From Malaciobacter molluscorum LMG 25693 (GTDB lineage: Bacteria > Campylobacterota > Campylobacteria > Campylobacterales > Arcobacteraceae), in assembly GCF_003544935.1 (NCBI RefSeq), contig NZ_CP032098.1, positions 2,046,001 through 2,110,000 on the forward strand: 64,000 bases of DNA, in the 5' to 3' direction. A program made the translations under genes and the position numbers. Below the pieces are notes generated by a model that saw nothing but the letters and a program-made list of their open reading frames with translations, did no database searches and was not told the DNA's origin. Below, piece after piece: positions 47,656 through 56,613 of this stretch; position 1 is the first letter of the stretch; every line of letters starts with the position of its first letter.

Positions 47656-49197
47656 ATGACACTATTTAAAACAAAAAAAGAAACTGCTAAACTAAAAGCA
47701 CTTGAAGCTAATTATGCAATTATATCATTTAATCCAGATGGTACAATCATTGAAGCAAATAAAAATTTTTTAGATGCAATAGGTTATTCACTTGAAGAGA
47801 TACAAGGTAAACATCATAGAATATTTTGTACAGAATCATATAAAAATTCACAAGAATATAAAGATTTTTGGAAAATTTTAAATGATGGAATTACACAAAC
47901 AGCAGAATTCAAAAGAATTAAAAAAAATAAAGAGCCCATATACATTCAAGCATCTTATATACCAATAAAAGATAATAAAGGCAAAGTTTATGAAATAATA
48001 AAATTTGCTCAAGACATAACAGAAATAAAAGTTCAAAATCTTGATTATAAGGGTCAATTAGAAGCAATAAGTAAATCTCAAGCTATAATCGAATTTAATA
48101 TGCAAGGAGTTATTTTAAATGCAAATAAAAACTTCTTAGATACATTTGGTTATACAATTGAAGAAATACAAGGGAAACATCACAAAATGTTTTGTGAGCA
48201 ATCATATGTAAATTCAAATGAATATATTAAATTTTGGGAGAATTTAAATAAAGGAGAATTTAACTCAGGACAATTTTTAAGAATAGGTAAAAATAACAAA
48301 AAAGTTTGGATTCAAGCTTCATATAATCCTATTTTTGACACAGAAGGCAAGCCTTTTAAAGTTGTAAAATATGCTACAGATATAACGCAAAGAAAAGAAA
48401 TGATATTCCAAATTGATAATAATGTACAGAATTTAACAAAATCATTAAATCATCTAAATGAAGCATCAAAAACAATGGAAAAAGGTGCAAAAATAACTCA
48501 AAATGGTTCAGAAGAGATAAATGATTCAATAACACAAATAAATGAAGCAGTTTCAAATCTATCAGAGAAAATTGAAAGTATGTTATCTTCTATATCTTCT
48601 ATATCTTCTACTTCAAAAGAAGCAGAAAGAATGACAAAAGAAGCAAGAGAAAAATCAAAACAAACAACTCAATCAATGATTAAATTAAATGAAGAATCAC
48701 AAAAAATTGGTGAAACAATGAATATAATCACACAAATTGCATTTCAAACAAATATTCTTTCACTAAATGCAGCAGTTGAAGCAGCAACAGCAGGAGAAGC
48801 TGGAAAAGGATTTGCTGTAGTTGCAGCAGAAGTTAGAAACTTAGCAAATCGTTCTGATGCAGCAGCAAAAGATATCACAAATGCGATTGAACTTATACAA
48901 ACATTAGTAAAAAATTCACTTGATTCTATTCATAGTATTGATAATACAATTGAAGACATTACTTCAATATCAACTGATATTTCTAAATCAATGAAAGATC
49001 AAGAAGATATATCAAATGAATTATCAAGCACTTCTTTACAGGCAAGTCAAGGAGTAAATGAAGTAACTAACTCAATGAATACTGTTTCACAAAATGCAAT
49101 AGAAGGTGAAGAAAAAGCAAAAGAGACAGTTCAAGCAACACAAGATTTAATTAACGTTTCTAATGAATTAATATCTATCTTACAAAAATTAAAATAA
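47656..49197 (+). CDS. soluble PAS-PAS methyl-accepting chemotaxis protein
   Basis: A 513-residue chemoreceptor without membrane segments. Two tandem PAS domains (about residues 8-130 and 131-250) are clearly duplicated: each has NANKNFLD...EEIQGKHH followed by a Cys-containing helix. The signalling domain follows, with the hairpin tip [20 protein letters not shown] and [18 protein letters not shown]. The layout matches cytoplasmic redox or energy receptors such as BdlA/Aer2-like proteins. Flavin or haem binding cannot be read from sequence. It is inserted on the opposite strand between comM and def. Confidence 0.92.
   Translation: MTLFKTKKETAKLKALEANYAIISFNPDGTIIEANKNFLDAIGYSLEEIQGKHHRIFCTESYKNSQEYKDFWKILNDGITQTAEFKRIKKNKEPIYIQASYIPIKDNKGKVYEIIKFAQDITEIKVQNLDYKGQLEAISKSQAIIEFNMQGVILNANKNFLDTFGYTIEEIQGKHHKMFCEQSYVNSNEYIKFWENLNKGEFNSGQFLRIGKNNKKVWIQASYNPIFDTEGKPFKVVKYATDITQRKEMIFQIDNNVQNLTKSLNHLNEASKTMEKGAKITQNGSEEINDSITQINEAVSNLSEKIESMLSSISSISSTSKEAERMTKEAREKSKQTTQSMIKLNEESQKIGETMNIITQIAFQTNILSLNAAVEAATAGEAGKGFAVVAAEVRNLANRSDAAAKDITNAIELIQTLVKNSLDSIHSIDNTIEDITSISTDISKSMKDQEDISNELSSTSLQASQGVNEVTNSMNTVSQNAIEGEEKAKETVQATQDLINVSNELISILQKLK
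48585..48611 (+). repeat. 9-bp x 3 in-frame tandem repeat in the chemoreceptor gene
   Basis: Three copies of ATCTTCTAT (the last ending AC) encode a Ser-Ser-Ile run, SSISSISST, in the coiled region before the signalling tip. Copy number could change without breaking the frame. Confidence 0.75.
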
Positions 49198-49201
49198 CTA
49201 C

Positions 49202-49231
49202 AAAGAATAAACTTATAAGAGTTTATTCTTT
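49202..49231 (+). terminator. intrinsic-type hairpin after the chemoreceptor gene
   Basis: AAAGAATAAACT and its perfect 12-bp complement with a 6-nt loop, 4 nt after the stop codon. The T-tract is short, so termination may be partial. The rest of the gap to 49364 holds only AT-rich sequence. Confidence 0.7.
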
Positions 49232-49364
49232 AAATTATTTACACAAAAATAGAAAAATTATAAATAAAAATATTATAGTTCATAAATTTTTAAAACTAAT
49301 TGTATTTTTTATTTTATTAAAATATTTATAGAGTAATATTTCAAATAAAAAATTAGGGAAAAAT

Positions 49365-49739
49365 ATGCCTTTGATTAAATGTCCTGAATGTGAACATGAA
49401 ATATTATCTAGAATAGGAACTATTTGTCCAAAATGTGGACATATGGTTGGATATTTTGAAGGAGATAAGACTAGAAAAAAATATGGTAAATTTTTTGCTA
49501 TAAGTCTTATCATTCCTTTTTTTTCTTTTGTATTAATAATTCTTGCTTCTTATACAAAAACATTACTTATTTCTGCATCTATAATATATGTAATTTTAGC
49601 TTTTATATCTTCACCTATAAGATATAGAGATATTTTTTTTACTAACTTTGAAAAAATATTTTTTTGGGGGATATGGATAACTGCAAATGCACTATTAATA
49701 ACAATGATTTACAATTTGATGAGCAATTATGTAAGATAA
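49365..49739 (+). CDS. zinc-ribbon membrane protein, 124 residues
   Basis: Begins with a zinc ribbon, CPECEHEI then CPKCGHMVG, and continues with three hydrophobic segments (about residues 44-64, 68-86 and 97-118). Such proteins are common but mostly uncharacterised. AAAAATTAGGGAAAAAT precedes the ATG. Encoded after the chemoreceptor in the same direction, converging on def across a shared hairpin. Function unknown. Confidence 0.78.
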   Translation: MPLIKCPECEHEILSRIGTICPKCGHMVGYFEGDKTRKKYGKFFAISLIIPFFSFVLIILASYTKTLLISASIIYVILAFISSPIRYRDIFFTNFEKIFFWGIWITANALLITMIYNLMSNYVR

Positions 49740-49742
49740 AAG

Positions 49743-49775
49743 AAAAAGAAAAATCTATTTAGATTTTATCTTTTT
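49743..49775. terminator. bidirectional terminator between zinc-ribbon gene and def
   Basis: AAAAAGAAAAATCT pairs with AGATTTTATCTTTTT (one bulge) around an ATTT loop. It lies just after the zinc-ribbon gene stop and covers the last codons of def. Confidence 0.7.
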
Positions 49776-50267
49776 CCTCCAGTCTTTTTCAAATTTTTTT
49801 CTTTTCGTAATTGATAGATTTTCAATAAATAGATGCCCAGTTAAATGCTCCATTTCATGTTGCCATGCTACGGCAATAAAATCTTCAGCTTCAACTGTTT
49901 TTTTATTTCCATATCTGTCAAAATATTCAATAACAATATGTTGTGCTCTTTTAACTTCTTCTGTAAATCCAGGAACACTAAGACATCCTTCAAAATTAAT
50001 TTGAACTCCATCTTTATGTGTTATAACAGGATTAATAGCTTCTATTAAATCATCTTTATCTTGAATATCTTGTTCATTAGGAAGATTAATTATTAATACA
50101 TTTAATGGAACAGCAACTTGAATAGCAGCAAGTCCTACTCCATTTTCTGCAATCATTGTTTCATACATATCATCTAAAAGAGTGTGAAGTTTTTCATCAA
50201 AAACTTCCACATCTTTTGATTTAGTTCGAAGTAGCTTATTTGGATATGTTATAACTTCTCTAATCAT
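49755..50267 (-). CDS. def: peptide deformylase
   Basis: Removes the formyl group from the N-terminal Met of new proteins. 170 residues. Motif 1 GVGLAAIQ (43-50), motif 2 EGCLSVPG (93-100) with metal ligand C95, motif 3 HEMEH (137-141) with the two His ligands and catalytic E138. The fourth residue of the last motif is Glu where most deformylases have Asp. It is last in a tig-clpP-def operon, 6 nt after clpP. Confidence 0.97.
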   Translation of the reverse strand: MIREVITYPNKLLRTKSKDVEVFDEKLHTLLDDMYETMIAENGVGLAAIQVAVPLNVLIINLPNEQDIQDKDDLIEAINPVITHKDGVQINFEGCLSVPGFTEEVKRAQHIVIEYFDRYGNKKTVEAEDFIAVAWQHEMEHLTGHLFIENLSITKRKKFEKDWRKKIKSK

Positions 50268-50273
50268 CTTATC

Positions 50274-50858
50274 TTACTTATGACTTGTTATTACTTTGTC
50301 AATTAATCCATATGTACAAGCTTCATCAGCACTCATAAAGTTATCTCTATCAGTATCTTTTTCAATAACCTCTAAAGATTGACCTGTTTGTTCAGAAATA
50401 ATTTTATTTAAACTATCTTTCATTCTTTGAATCTCTTTAGCTTGAATCTGAATGTCAGTAGCTTGACCTTGTGCTCCACCAAGTGGTTGGTGAATCATAA
50501 TTCTAGAGTTTGGTAAAGAGTATCTTTTACCTTTAACTCCAGATGATAATAAAAATGCTCCCATTGAAGCAGCTTGTCCTACACAAATAGTGCAAACATC
50601 AGGTTTGATATAATTCATAGTATCATAAATTGACATACCACTTGTAATAACTCCACCTGGAGAGTTGATATAAAGATAAATATCTTTTTCTGGATCTTCA
50701 GCTTCTAAGAATAAAAGCTGAGCAACAATTGTTGAAGAAACTTGATCATTAATTTCACCACTTAGCATGATAATTCTATCTTTTAGAAGTCTAGAATAAA
50801 TATCATAGCTTCTTTCACCTCTTCCACTTTTTTCTACTACGTATGGTATATAACTCAT
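50274..50858 (-). CDS. clpP: ATP-dependent Clp protease proteolytic subunit
   Basis: A 194-residue serine protease subunit that forms the 14-mer barrel used by ClpX or ClpA. Catalytic triad: S98 ([11 protein letters not shown]), H123 ([10 protein letters not shown]) and D172 ([10 protein letters not shown]). [13 protein letters not shown] is the usual loop. Encoded between tig and def, the common Campylobacterota arrangement, 19 nt after tig. Confidence 0.98.
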   Translation of the reverse strand: MSYIPYVVEKSGRGERSYDIYSRLLKDRIIMLSGEINDQVSSTIVAQLLFLEAEDPEKDIYLYINSPGGVITSGMSIYDTMNYIKPDVCTICVGQAASMGAFLLSSGVKGKRYSLPNSRIMIHQPLGGAQGQATDIQIQAKEIQRMKDSLNKIISEQTGQSLEVIEKDTDRDNFMSADEACTYGLIDKVITSHK

Positions 50859-50877
50859 ATTATGTGTCCTAGTTAGA

Positions 50878-52179
50878 TTATTTACCTAATTTTTCGTCTA
50901 ATAATTTAGTAATTACTTTATCTTCAATCATAGACATTTTTATAGCTGCTAGGTATCCAGCTTCTTGATATTGCTTTAATACATCTTGTGGATTTTGTCC
51001 CATTTGCATTGCTTCATAGTAAATAACTTGAGTAACTTCTTGATCTGATACGTCAACTCCTTCTGCTTTTGCTAATGCATCAACAATGAATGTAGCTTTT
51101 ACAGATTTTTCTGCATCACCTTTTAATTCATCTCTAATAGACTCAACTTTAGATGCATCTTCTTGTAAACCTTTAATCTCTTCTTCAGTCATTGTTCTAA
51201 CTTTATTATTTAATGCAAAGTTAACTTCTTGATCAACTACTGTTGAAGGTAATGCAAAGTTAATTTTTTCTACTAATGTATCTAAATATTGAGGTTTTAA
51301 CTCTTCTCTATAATATTTACCCATTTCAGCATTTTTAAGTTGTTCTTTAATTTTTTCTTTTAAAGTTTCAACAGTTGCATTTTCTTCTTGTGGTAACATT
51401 TTTTTAGCAAATTCATCATCAATTTCAGCTGGAACTTTTTCTTGAATCTCATGTAAAGTAACTTTAAATACTGCTTCTTTACCTGCTAATTCTTTTGATT
51501 GATACTCTGCTGGGAAAGTTACTGTTACATCTTTTTGCTCTTCATATTTCATACCAACAATTTGTTCTTCAAATCCTGGGATAAATGAACCAGAACCGAT
51601 TTCTAAAGGATATTTTTCAGCTTTTCCACCTTCAAATGCTACACCATCAACAAAACCTTCAAAATCAATAACAGCGAAGTCACCTTCTCTTACCATTCTT
51701 TTTCTTTTGATTTTTTCTAAAGGTGCAGAAGATTTAGACATCTCTTCTAATCTTTCTTCAATCTCTTTATCACTAATTTCTTTATCTTCAACTGCTGGAA
51801 TTAAAGATTTATAATCACCTAAATCAACTTCTGGTTTACAAGCAATTTTGATTTCAATTTCAATATCACCATTATCTTGTTTTTCATATTTACTAAATGC
51901 TGGTTCACCTACTAAATCATCATTTTTAATATTTAACTGTTTTAATGCGTTTGTTAAAATATCTCTAACTGCTTCGCCCTCAGCATCTTGCTGTAAGTTT
52001 TCAGCATATCTTTGTTTAACTACAGACACAGGAACTTTACCTTTTCTAAAACCTTGAATATCAAGAGTTTTTGCAGCTTGTTTAGCTACTTTGTCTAAGT
52101 TTTTTTCAATTAAGTCTTTTGATACTGTTGCAGTTACAACTGCATTAGCTTCATCAACTTTGTTTGCGTTAAATTCCAT
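50878..52179 (-). CDS. tig: trigger factor
   Basis: Ribosome-associated chaperone with prolyl isomerase activity, 433 residues. The N-terminal ribosome-binding domain has the signature [20 protein letters not shown]; the FKBP domain has [20 protein letters not shown] and [12 protein letters not shown]; a helical C-domain follows. First gene of tig-clpP-def. Divergent from the VWA gene. Confidence 0.98.
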   Translation of the reverse strand: MEFNANKVDEANAVVTATVSKDLIEKNLDKVAKQAAKTLDIQGFRKGKVPVSVVKQRYAENLQQDAEGEAVRDILTNALKQLNIKNDDLVGEPAFSKYEKQDNGDIEIEIKIACKPEVDLGDYKSLIPAVEDKEISDKEIEERLEEMSKSSAPLEKIKRKRMVREGDFAVIDFEGFVDGVAFEGGKAEKYPLEIGSGSFIPGFEEQIVGMKYEEQKDVTVTFPAEYQSKELAGKEAVFKVTLHEIQEKVPAEIDDEFAKKMLPQEENATVETLKEKIKEQLKNAEMGKYYREELKPQYLDTLVEKINFALPSTVVDQEVNFALNNKVRTMTEEEIKGLQEDASKVESIRDELKGDAEKSVKATFIVDALAKAEGVDVSDQEVTQVIYYEAMQMGQNPQDVLKQYQEAGYLAAIKMSMIEDKVITKLLDEKLGK

Positions 52180-52270
52180 TAATTCTACTCCGAAAATATA
52201 ATTTTAAGCGATTTTATCTAACTATTACTAAAGCTTTAATAAAATTAGTTTTCCAAAAAGGAGTAAGACA

Positions 52271-53992
52271 TTGGAATTTTTATACCCAAATGTACTATTT
52301 TTTATGCTAATTCCTACAATTTTATTAGCTTTTTTTATAACAACAAACAAAAAAAATATTGAGAACTTTTTTACAAAAGAAGCATTAAATAGGTTAACTG
52401 TTCAAAATAAATATATGAATAAAAATACAAGAACAATACTTTTTTTTATTGCTATTTTATTGATGATTATATCTTTAGCAAGACCAGTAATTGACAAAAA
52501 AGAAAAAAAGATTCAACAAGAAAAAATATCTCATGTTATTGCAATTGATATTTCTAAATCAATGTTAGCCCAAGACGTGAAACCAAGTAGATTTATATTT
52601 GCCAAAAATAAACTTTTAAAACTTTTGGATTTATCAAAAGACAAAGAAGTTGCAGTAATTTTATTTTCAAATAACTCATATATTTTATCTCCACTTACTA
52701 AAGATATTGATTCTTTAAAAGATATTGTAAAAAGAGTAGATGAAAGATATACGTTTGATAATGGATCAAACATAGAAGTAGCAATAAAATCAGCTAAAAA
52801 ACTTCTAAGATATGTACAACATAAAAATTTGGTAATTCTAACAGATGGTACAGAAGAAAATAATTTTGAATATGATATAAAACTTGCAAAAAAAGACAAT
52901 ATTAGTATTTTTACTATTGGTATTGCAACAAAAAATAGAACACCAATAAAATTAAAAGATGGCAGCTTTTTAACTGATTCAAACGATTCTATTGTTACTA
53001 CTTCACTAAATGAAAATATAAAAGAGTTATCTTTAAATACAAATGGTGCTTATATTTCATATACTTTAGATAATTATGATGTATCAAGTATTATAAATCA
53101 AGTAGAAAAAAACTCAACAAAACAAGAAGATAAAAAAACAAAATTTAAAATATACACTGAACTTTTCTATTATCCATTAGCTCTTGCCTTAGTTATTCTT
53201 CTTATTGCATTCTCTTCACTTCCAAAGATTAAATATTTGTCATTTGTATTATTGGTTTTTATTTCAAATGATGCAAAAGCTGCAATAACTGATTTTCAAA
53301 CAATAGATGAAGCAACAAATGCTTATAAAAATCAAAACTATAAAATTGCAGAAAAGAAATTTAAAGAGATTGCAAAAAATCCTCAAGGTTATTATAATTT
53401 AGCAAACTCACAATATAAAGAAAAAAAATATAAACAAGCTTTAAATAGTTATAAAAAAGTTGTAACAACAAATAATGATTTACAATTTAAAAAACTTCAT
53501 AATATGGGGAATACATATACTAAACTAAACAAATTAGAAGATGCAGTAAAGATGTACGAAAAAGCACTAAAAATAAAAGATGACAAACAAACAAAAGAGA
53601 ACTTAAAGATTGTAAAAGAAGCATTAAAAAAACAAAAAAATAAAAAAGATAAGCAAAATAAAAAAGATAAGCAACAAAATAAAAATAACAAAGATAATAA
53701 AAATAAACAACAAAACTCACAAAACAAAAATAAACAAGAAAACAAACAACAACAGCAACAACAAAATGAGAATCAAAAAGAAAAGCAAAAGAAAAGTGAC
53801 CAAGAAAAACAACAAAGTAAACAACAGAAAAAACTAGACAAACAAGAACAAAATACAAAATCACAAATAAATAAAAAGAAAGACTCCATTTCAAATAGAG
53901 AAGAGAAAAAATGGCTAAGACAAATAGACAACGATAACTTAGGAGTTTTTATAAAAAAAGATGAAGAGTCTAAATCAAATACAAAGTGGTAA
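52271..53992 (+). CDS. VWA-TPR membrane protein with Lys/Asn/Gln-rich tail (BatA/BatB-BatC-like)
   Basis: A 573-residue protein starting with TTG, 7 nt after AAGGAG. Two membrane helices (about 8-25 and 57-75) precede a von Willebrand A domain with an intact MIDAS: IAIDISKSMLAQD, then TDGTEENNF. A third helix lies near 300-318. Then come TPR repeats (about 345-450, YYNLANSQYKEKKYKQALNS, MGNTYTKLNKLEDAVKMYEK) and a tail of about 120 residues of Lys, Asn and Gln. It joins what are often separate BatA/B and BatC genes. No moxR-type ATPase or DUF58 gene is in the window. Divergent from tig. Confidence 0.87.
   Translation: MEFLYPNVLFFMLIPTILLAFFITTNKKNIENFFTKEALNRLTVQNKYMNKNTRTILFFIAILLMIISLARPVIDKKEKKIQQEKISHVIAIDISKSMLAQDVKPSRFIFAKNKLLKLLDLSKDKEVAVILFSNNSYILSPLTKDIDSLKDIVKRVDERYTFDNGSNIEVAIKSAKKLLRYVQHKNLVILTDGTEENNFEYDIKLAKKDNISIFTIGIATKNRTPIKLKDGSFLTDSNDSIVTTSLNENIKELSLNTNGAYISYTLDNYDVSSIINQVEKNSTKQEDKKTKFKIYTELFYYPLALALVILLIAFSSLPKIKYLSFVLLVFISNDAKAAITDFQTIDEATNAYKNQNYKIAEKKFKEIAKNPQGYYNLANSQYKEKKYKQALNSYKKVVTTNNDLQFKKLHNMGNTYTKLNKLEDAVKMYEKALKIKDDKQTKENLKIVKEALKKQKNKKDKQNKKDKQQNKNNKDNKNKQQNSQNKNKQENKQQQQQQNENQKEKQKKSDQEKQQSKQQKKLDKQEQNTKSQINKKKDSISNREEKKWLRQIDNDNLGVFIKKDEESKSNTKW
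53620..53900 (+). repeat. low-complexity Lys/Asn/Gln coding tract
   Basis: The 3' part of the VWA-TPR gene is built almost only of AAA, AAG, AAT, AAC, CAA and CAG codons, with runs such as QQQQQQN and repeated KKDKQNKKDK. It produces long open frames on the other strand that I regard as artefacts. Such tracts are prone to length change. Confidence 0.8.
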
Positions 53993-54010
53993 AACCTACC
54001 AACTTTGTAT
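53979..54010. terminator. hairpin containing both stop codons of convergent genes
   Basis: ATACAAAGTGGTA pairs with TACCAACTTTGTAT (one bulged A). The stop codons of the VWA-TPR gene and of the convergent lipoprotein gene fall in or beside the loop, and only 3 bp separate the genes. The following U-tract is weak, so terminator function is likely but not certain. Confidence 0.5.
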
Positions 54011-56566
54011 TCTTGATAAAACTTTTTTAGGAATATTATTCTCTTTTTTTAGTTTTTTCATCAATGCAACATATTTTTTATAATATTTTTTTGCCATATC
54101 CATATCATAAATATCATAATAGGCATCACCTAAATTATATAAAGCAACTACTCTATTTGGATATTTATTCACAATTTTTTCTAAGATATAAATAGCTTCA
54201 TTATTTTTTCTTTTTTTATTTAAATAGTATGCAATATTATTGTAATAAGTAACATTGCTTTTACTTAATTTTATATTTCTAAAAAGATTATAAAAATAGA
54301 TTTGGTTATATTTATTTAAATCATTTTTTCTTTTTAGTTTTGTATCATTTTCAATACTTTTTAATAACTCTATTTTATTTAAACTATTTTTTATTTGAGT
54401 GTTTACTCTTTTTATATCTTCAACTGTATCATGATAGTAATTTAGATAACCACACTCTTTTAGTAACTCTTTATAATAGTTAGTATCTTGATATTTATTT
54501 TTTAAATCATCAAAAAACTTTCCATATCCTTTTATTATATAATTTTCATATGTAGTTGAAATATTCCAAGAGTAAGCTCTTTTTGTTTCATGCACTTTTG
54601 TAGAATTATAATTAACTACTTTTGAATTATTTATATCATATAAAGCTAGTTCACTCTTTGCTAACATATATACTATTTTTGATTTGAACTCTTTATTTTT
54701 TGCACGTTTTAATGCTTTTTTAAAATGTTTAATTGATAAATTAATCTTCTTTAATTCATTGTCTTTTTCTTTAAAATAATAATTACTTCTATATACAGTA
54801 GTTAAACTATTTGAATTACCCCAATAACTAAGATTATATAATGCTGTTGCATAAAGATAATTATCCATTGTTGAGTTTGGATTCTTTTTTAAATTATTTT
54901 GAATATCAATTAATTTTTTTATTGTTTCATATAAAGTATATTTTTTTTCAGAATGAACTCTATTATTTCCAACGATATAATTATTAAAAATATTAAACTC
55001 TAGTTTATCTTCTTTTTTTGTTGTTTTCTTAACTCTTTTTAAAGCTTCTTCAAACATTAAATTATTCATTAGAATATTTGTATATGCTAATTTTAGTTCT
55101 ATTCTTACATACTCACTTTTCAAAGTATGAGTTATCATATATTTTTCAAGTTTTGTTTTATTTTGTTTATTTTCTAAAGCTTTTAACTCATTGTATTTTT
55201 CTAAATTAATTGCATTTACATTTGTATAATCTATATTTTTTGATAAAAAATACTTCAACTCATTATTTTGTTTTTTATAAATATCTTTTATTTTATAAAA
55301 TGTATATTTATGAAGTGAATTCTTATTACAAGGTTGTAACATAAGTTTTTCTAACTTTGTTCCAATCTCATCCTCTATTTTTTCATCTATTTTTGTAAGA
55401 TTATTTAAATAGATTATATATTTTAAAGCATTTAGTTCATGAATATCATCTCCACTTACCTCTTTATATGCTTTGTTTAGATATTTTTTTGATACATCAA
55501 TATTTTTTTGGTAAAAATTGAAATAAGCCAATGTCAAATCAACCATATACATATTATCTCTTTTTATACTTTTTAAATAAGAAATAAATGGTTTATAATC
55601 TTTAAATCTTTTTGTTGTTTCGTAATATGAGGGCATTGGGAGATCAAAAAACTCTTGAGAGTTTAAAAGTGTTCTAAATAAAAGCAAATCAAAAAACTTT
55701 GAGTTTTTATCTATTTTTGTAATATTTTTCAACTCTTCTAAAACATTTGCTTTTACATTTAAAGCTCTTATTGTATAAAATTTTATCTTCTCTTCTTTAT
55801 TTTTAGCCATTGATAAAAGTTTATTCCATTGCTCATCTGTTTTTATATATTTAAAATTATAATATGCCAAATGCCAATTATATTTATCTTCACCAAATAA
55901 CTTAGTAAATTCATAAACACCTTTTACTACTTCACCTTTTTTGATTAGCATTCCTGCATAAAGACCTTGAATCCACTCTTTTACTATACTATTTGAGTTT
56001 TTTAATAAATATTTATATTTTTCATATATTTGTAATGTATTGTCTAAATTATTATAATGAGATAATCTAAGTGCTATGAAAAAATATCTTAATTTTAAGT
56101 AATTATTCTTTACTTTATCAACTTCTAAAAGTGCTTCATTTACCATACTTGGTACTTTACTTAAATCAATTTTTTTACCTTTATATCCAAACCTTGAATA
56201 ATAACTTTTCCATGAAGATATATAAGGCTTTTGATACTCTAAAAAATCAATATAATCTCTTATCTCTTCATTTTTTATTTTTGATAGTTCTTTATTTTTA
56301 TAAATAATATCTTCTATTTCTTTTTCAGAATAAAAATTACCAAATTGTGCTTTCCACTCTTTTATATTTTGTTTTTTTATTTCATCATTATACTCATATA
56401 TTAAATCATTATATACTCTACTACTTGTTAAATCACCTGTTATATTTGCAAATTCAAAATTTCTTTTATGCAAAAATCTAAACTGATAATCATCTGGCCA
56501 AAATCCCCCTCCACAAGCTATACTTGTTGTATAAAAAAATACAAATAACAACAATACTCTTAACAA
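53996..56566 (-). CDS. TPR-like lipoprotein of unknown function, full-length copy
   Basis: An 856-residue protein starting at TTG, 6 nt after AAAGGA. A short signal ends in a lipobox, TTSIACGGGFWPDD, giving a lipidated Cys18 and a probable envelope location. The body is helical and repeat-like, consistent with TPR/solenoid structure; a clear TPR unit lies near the end (ALYNLGDAYYDIYDMDMAKK). It is about 95% identical over long blocks to the next gene upstream, with diverged patches near residues 119-165, 305-325 and 645-700. It retains about 137 C-terminal residues missing from the other copy. Function unknown. Confidence 0.82.
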   Translation of the reverse strand: MLRVLLLFVFFYTTSIACGGGFWPDDYQFRFLHKRNFEFANITGDLTSSRVYNDLIYEYNDEIKKQNIKEWKAQFGNFYSEKEIEDIIYKNKELSKIKNEEIRDYIDFLEYQKPYISSWKSYYSRFGYKGKKIDLSKVPSMVNEALLEVDKVKNNYLKLRYFFIALRLSHYNNLDNTLQIYEKYKYLLKNSNSIVKEWIQGLYAGMLIKKGEVVKGVYEFTKLFGEDKYNWHLAYYNFKYIKTDEQWNKLLSMAKNKEEKIKFYTIRALNVKANVLEELKNITKIDKNSKFFDLLLFRTLLNSQEFFDLPMPSYYETTKRFKDYKPFISYLKSIKRDNMYMVDLTLAYFNFYQKNIDVSKKYLNKAYKEVSGDDIHELNALKYIIYLNNLTKIDEKIEDEIGTKLEKLMLQPCNKNSLHKYTFYKIKDIYKKQNNELKYFLSKNIDYTNVNAINLEKYNELKALENKQNKTKLEKYMITHTLKSEYVRIELKLAYTNILMNNLMFEEALKRVKKTTKKEDKLEFNIFNNYIVGNNRVHSEKKYTLYETIKKLIDIQNNLKKNPNSTMDNYLYATALYNLSYWGNSNSLTTVYRSNYYFKEKDNELKKINLSIKHFKKALKRAKNKEFKSKIVYMLAKSELALYDINNSKVVNYNSTKVHETKRAYSWNISTTYENYIIKGYGKFFDDLKNKYQDTNYYKELLKECGYLNYYHDTVEDIKRVNTQIKNSLNKIELLKSIENDTKLKRKNDLNKYNQIYFYNLFRNIKLSKSNVTYYNNIAYYLNKKRKNNEAIYILEKIVNKYPNRVVALYNLGDAYYDIYDMDMAKKYYKKYVALMKKLKKENNIPKKVLSRIQSW

Positions 56567-56613
56567 TATTTATCCTTTTAATATTTTCTCTATTTTATAT
56601 TTATTTTTATACT
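56567..56613 (-). repeat. 47-bp copy of the upstream gene's 3' end (duplication scar)
   Basis: These 47 bp just upstream of the full-length copy are identical to 58822-58868, where they encode the end of the TIM-barrel-type protein (NKYKIEKILKG plus stop). Here the same DNA is read in another frame as the C-terminus and stop of the truncated paralogue (SIKINIK) and supplies the ribosome site of the full-length copy. Confidence 0.9.

Noticed and set aside
53497-53894. Two long minus-strand frames opposite the tail of the VWA-TPR gene
   Set aside because: They arise because Lys/Asn/Gln codons read backwards avoid stops; the products are Phe/Leu/Val/Cys repeats with no start signals.
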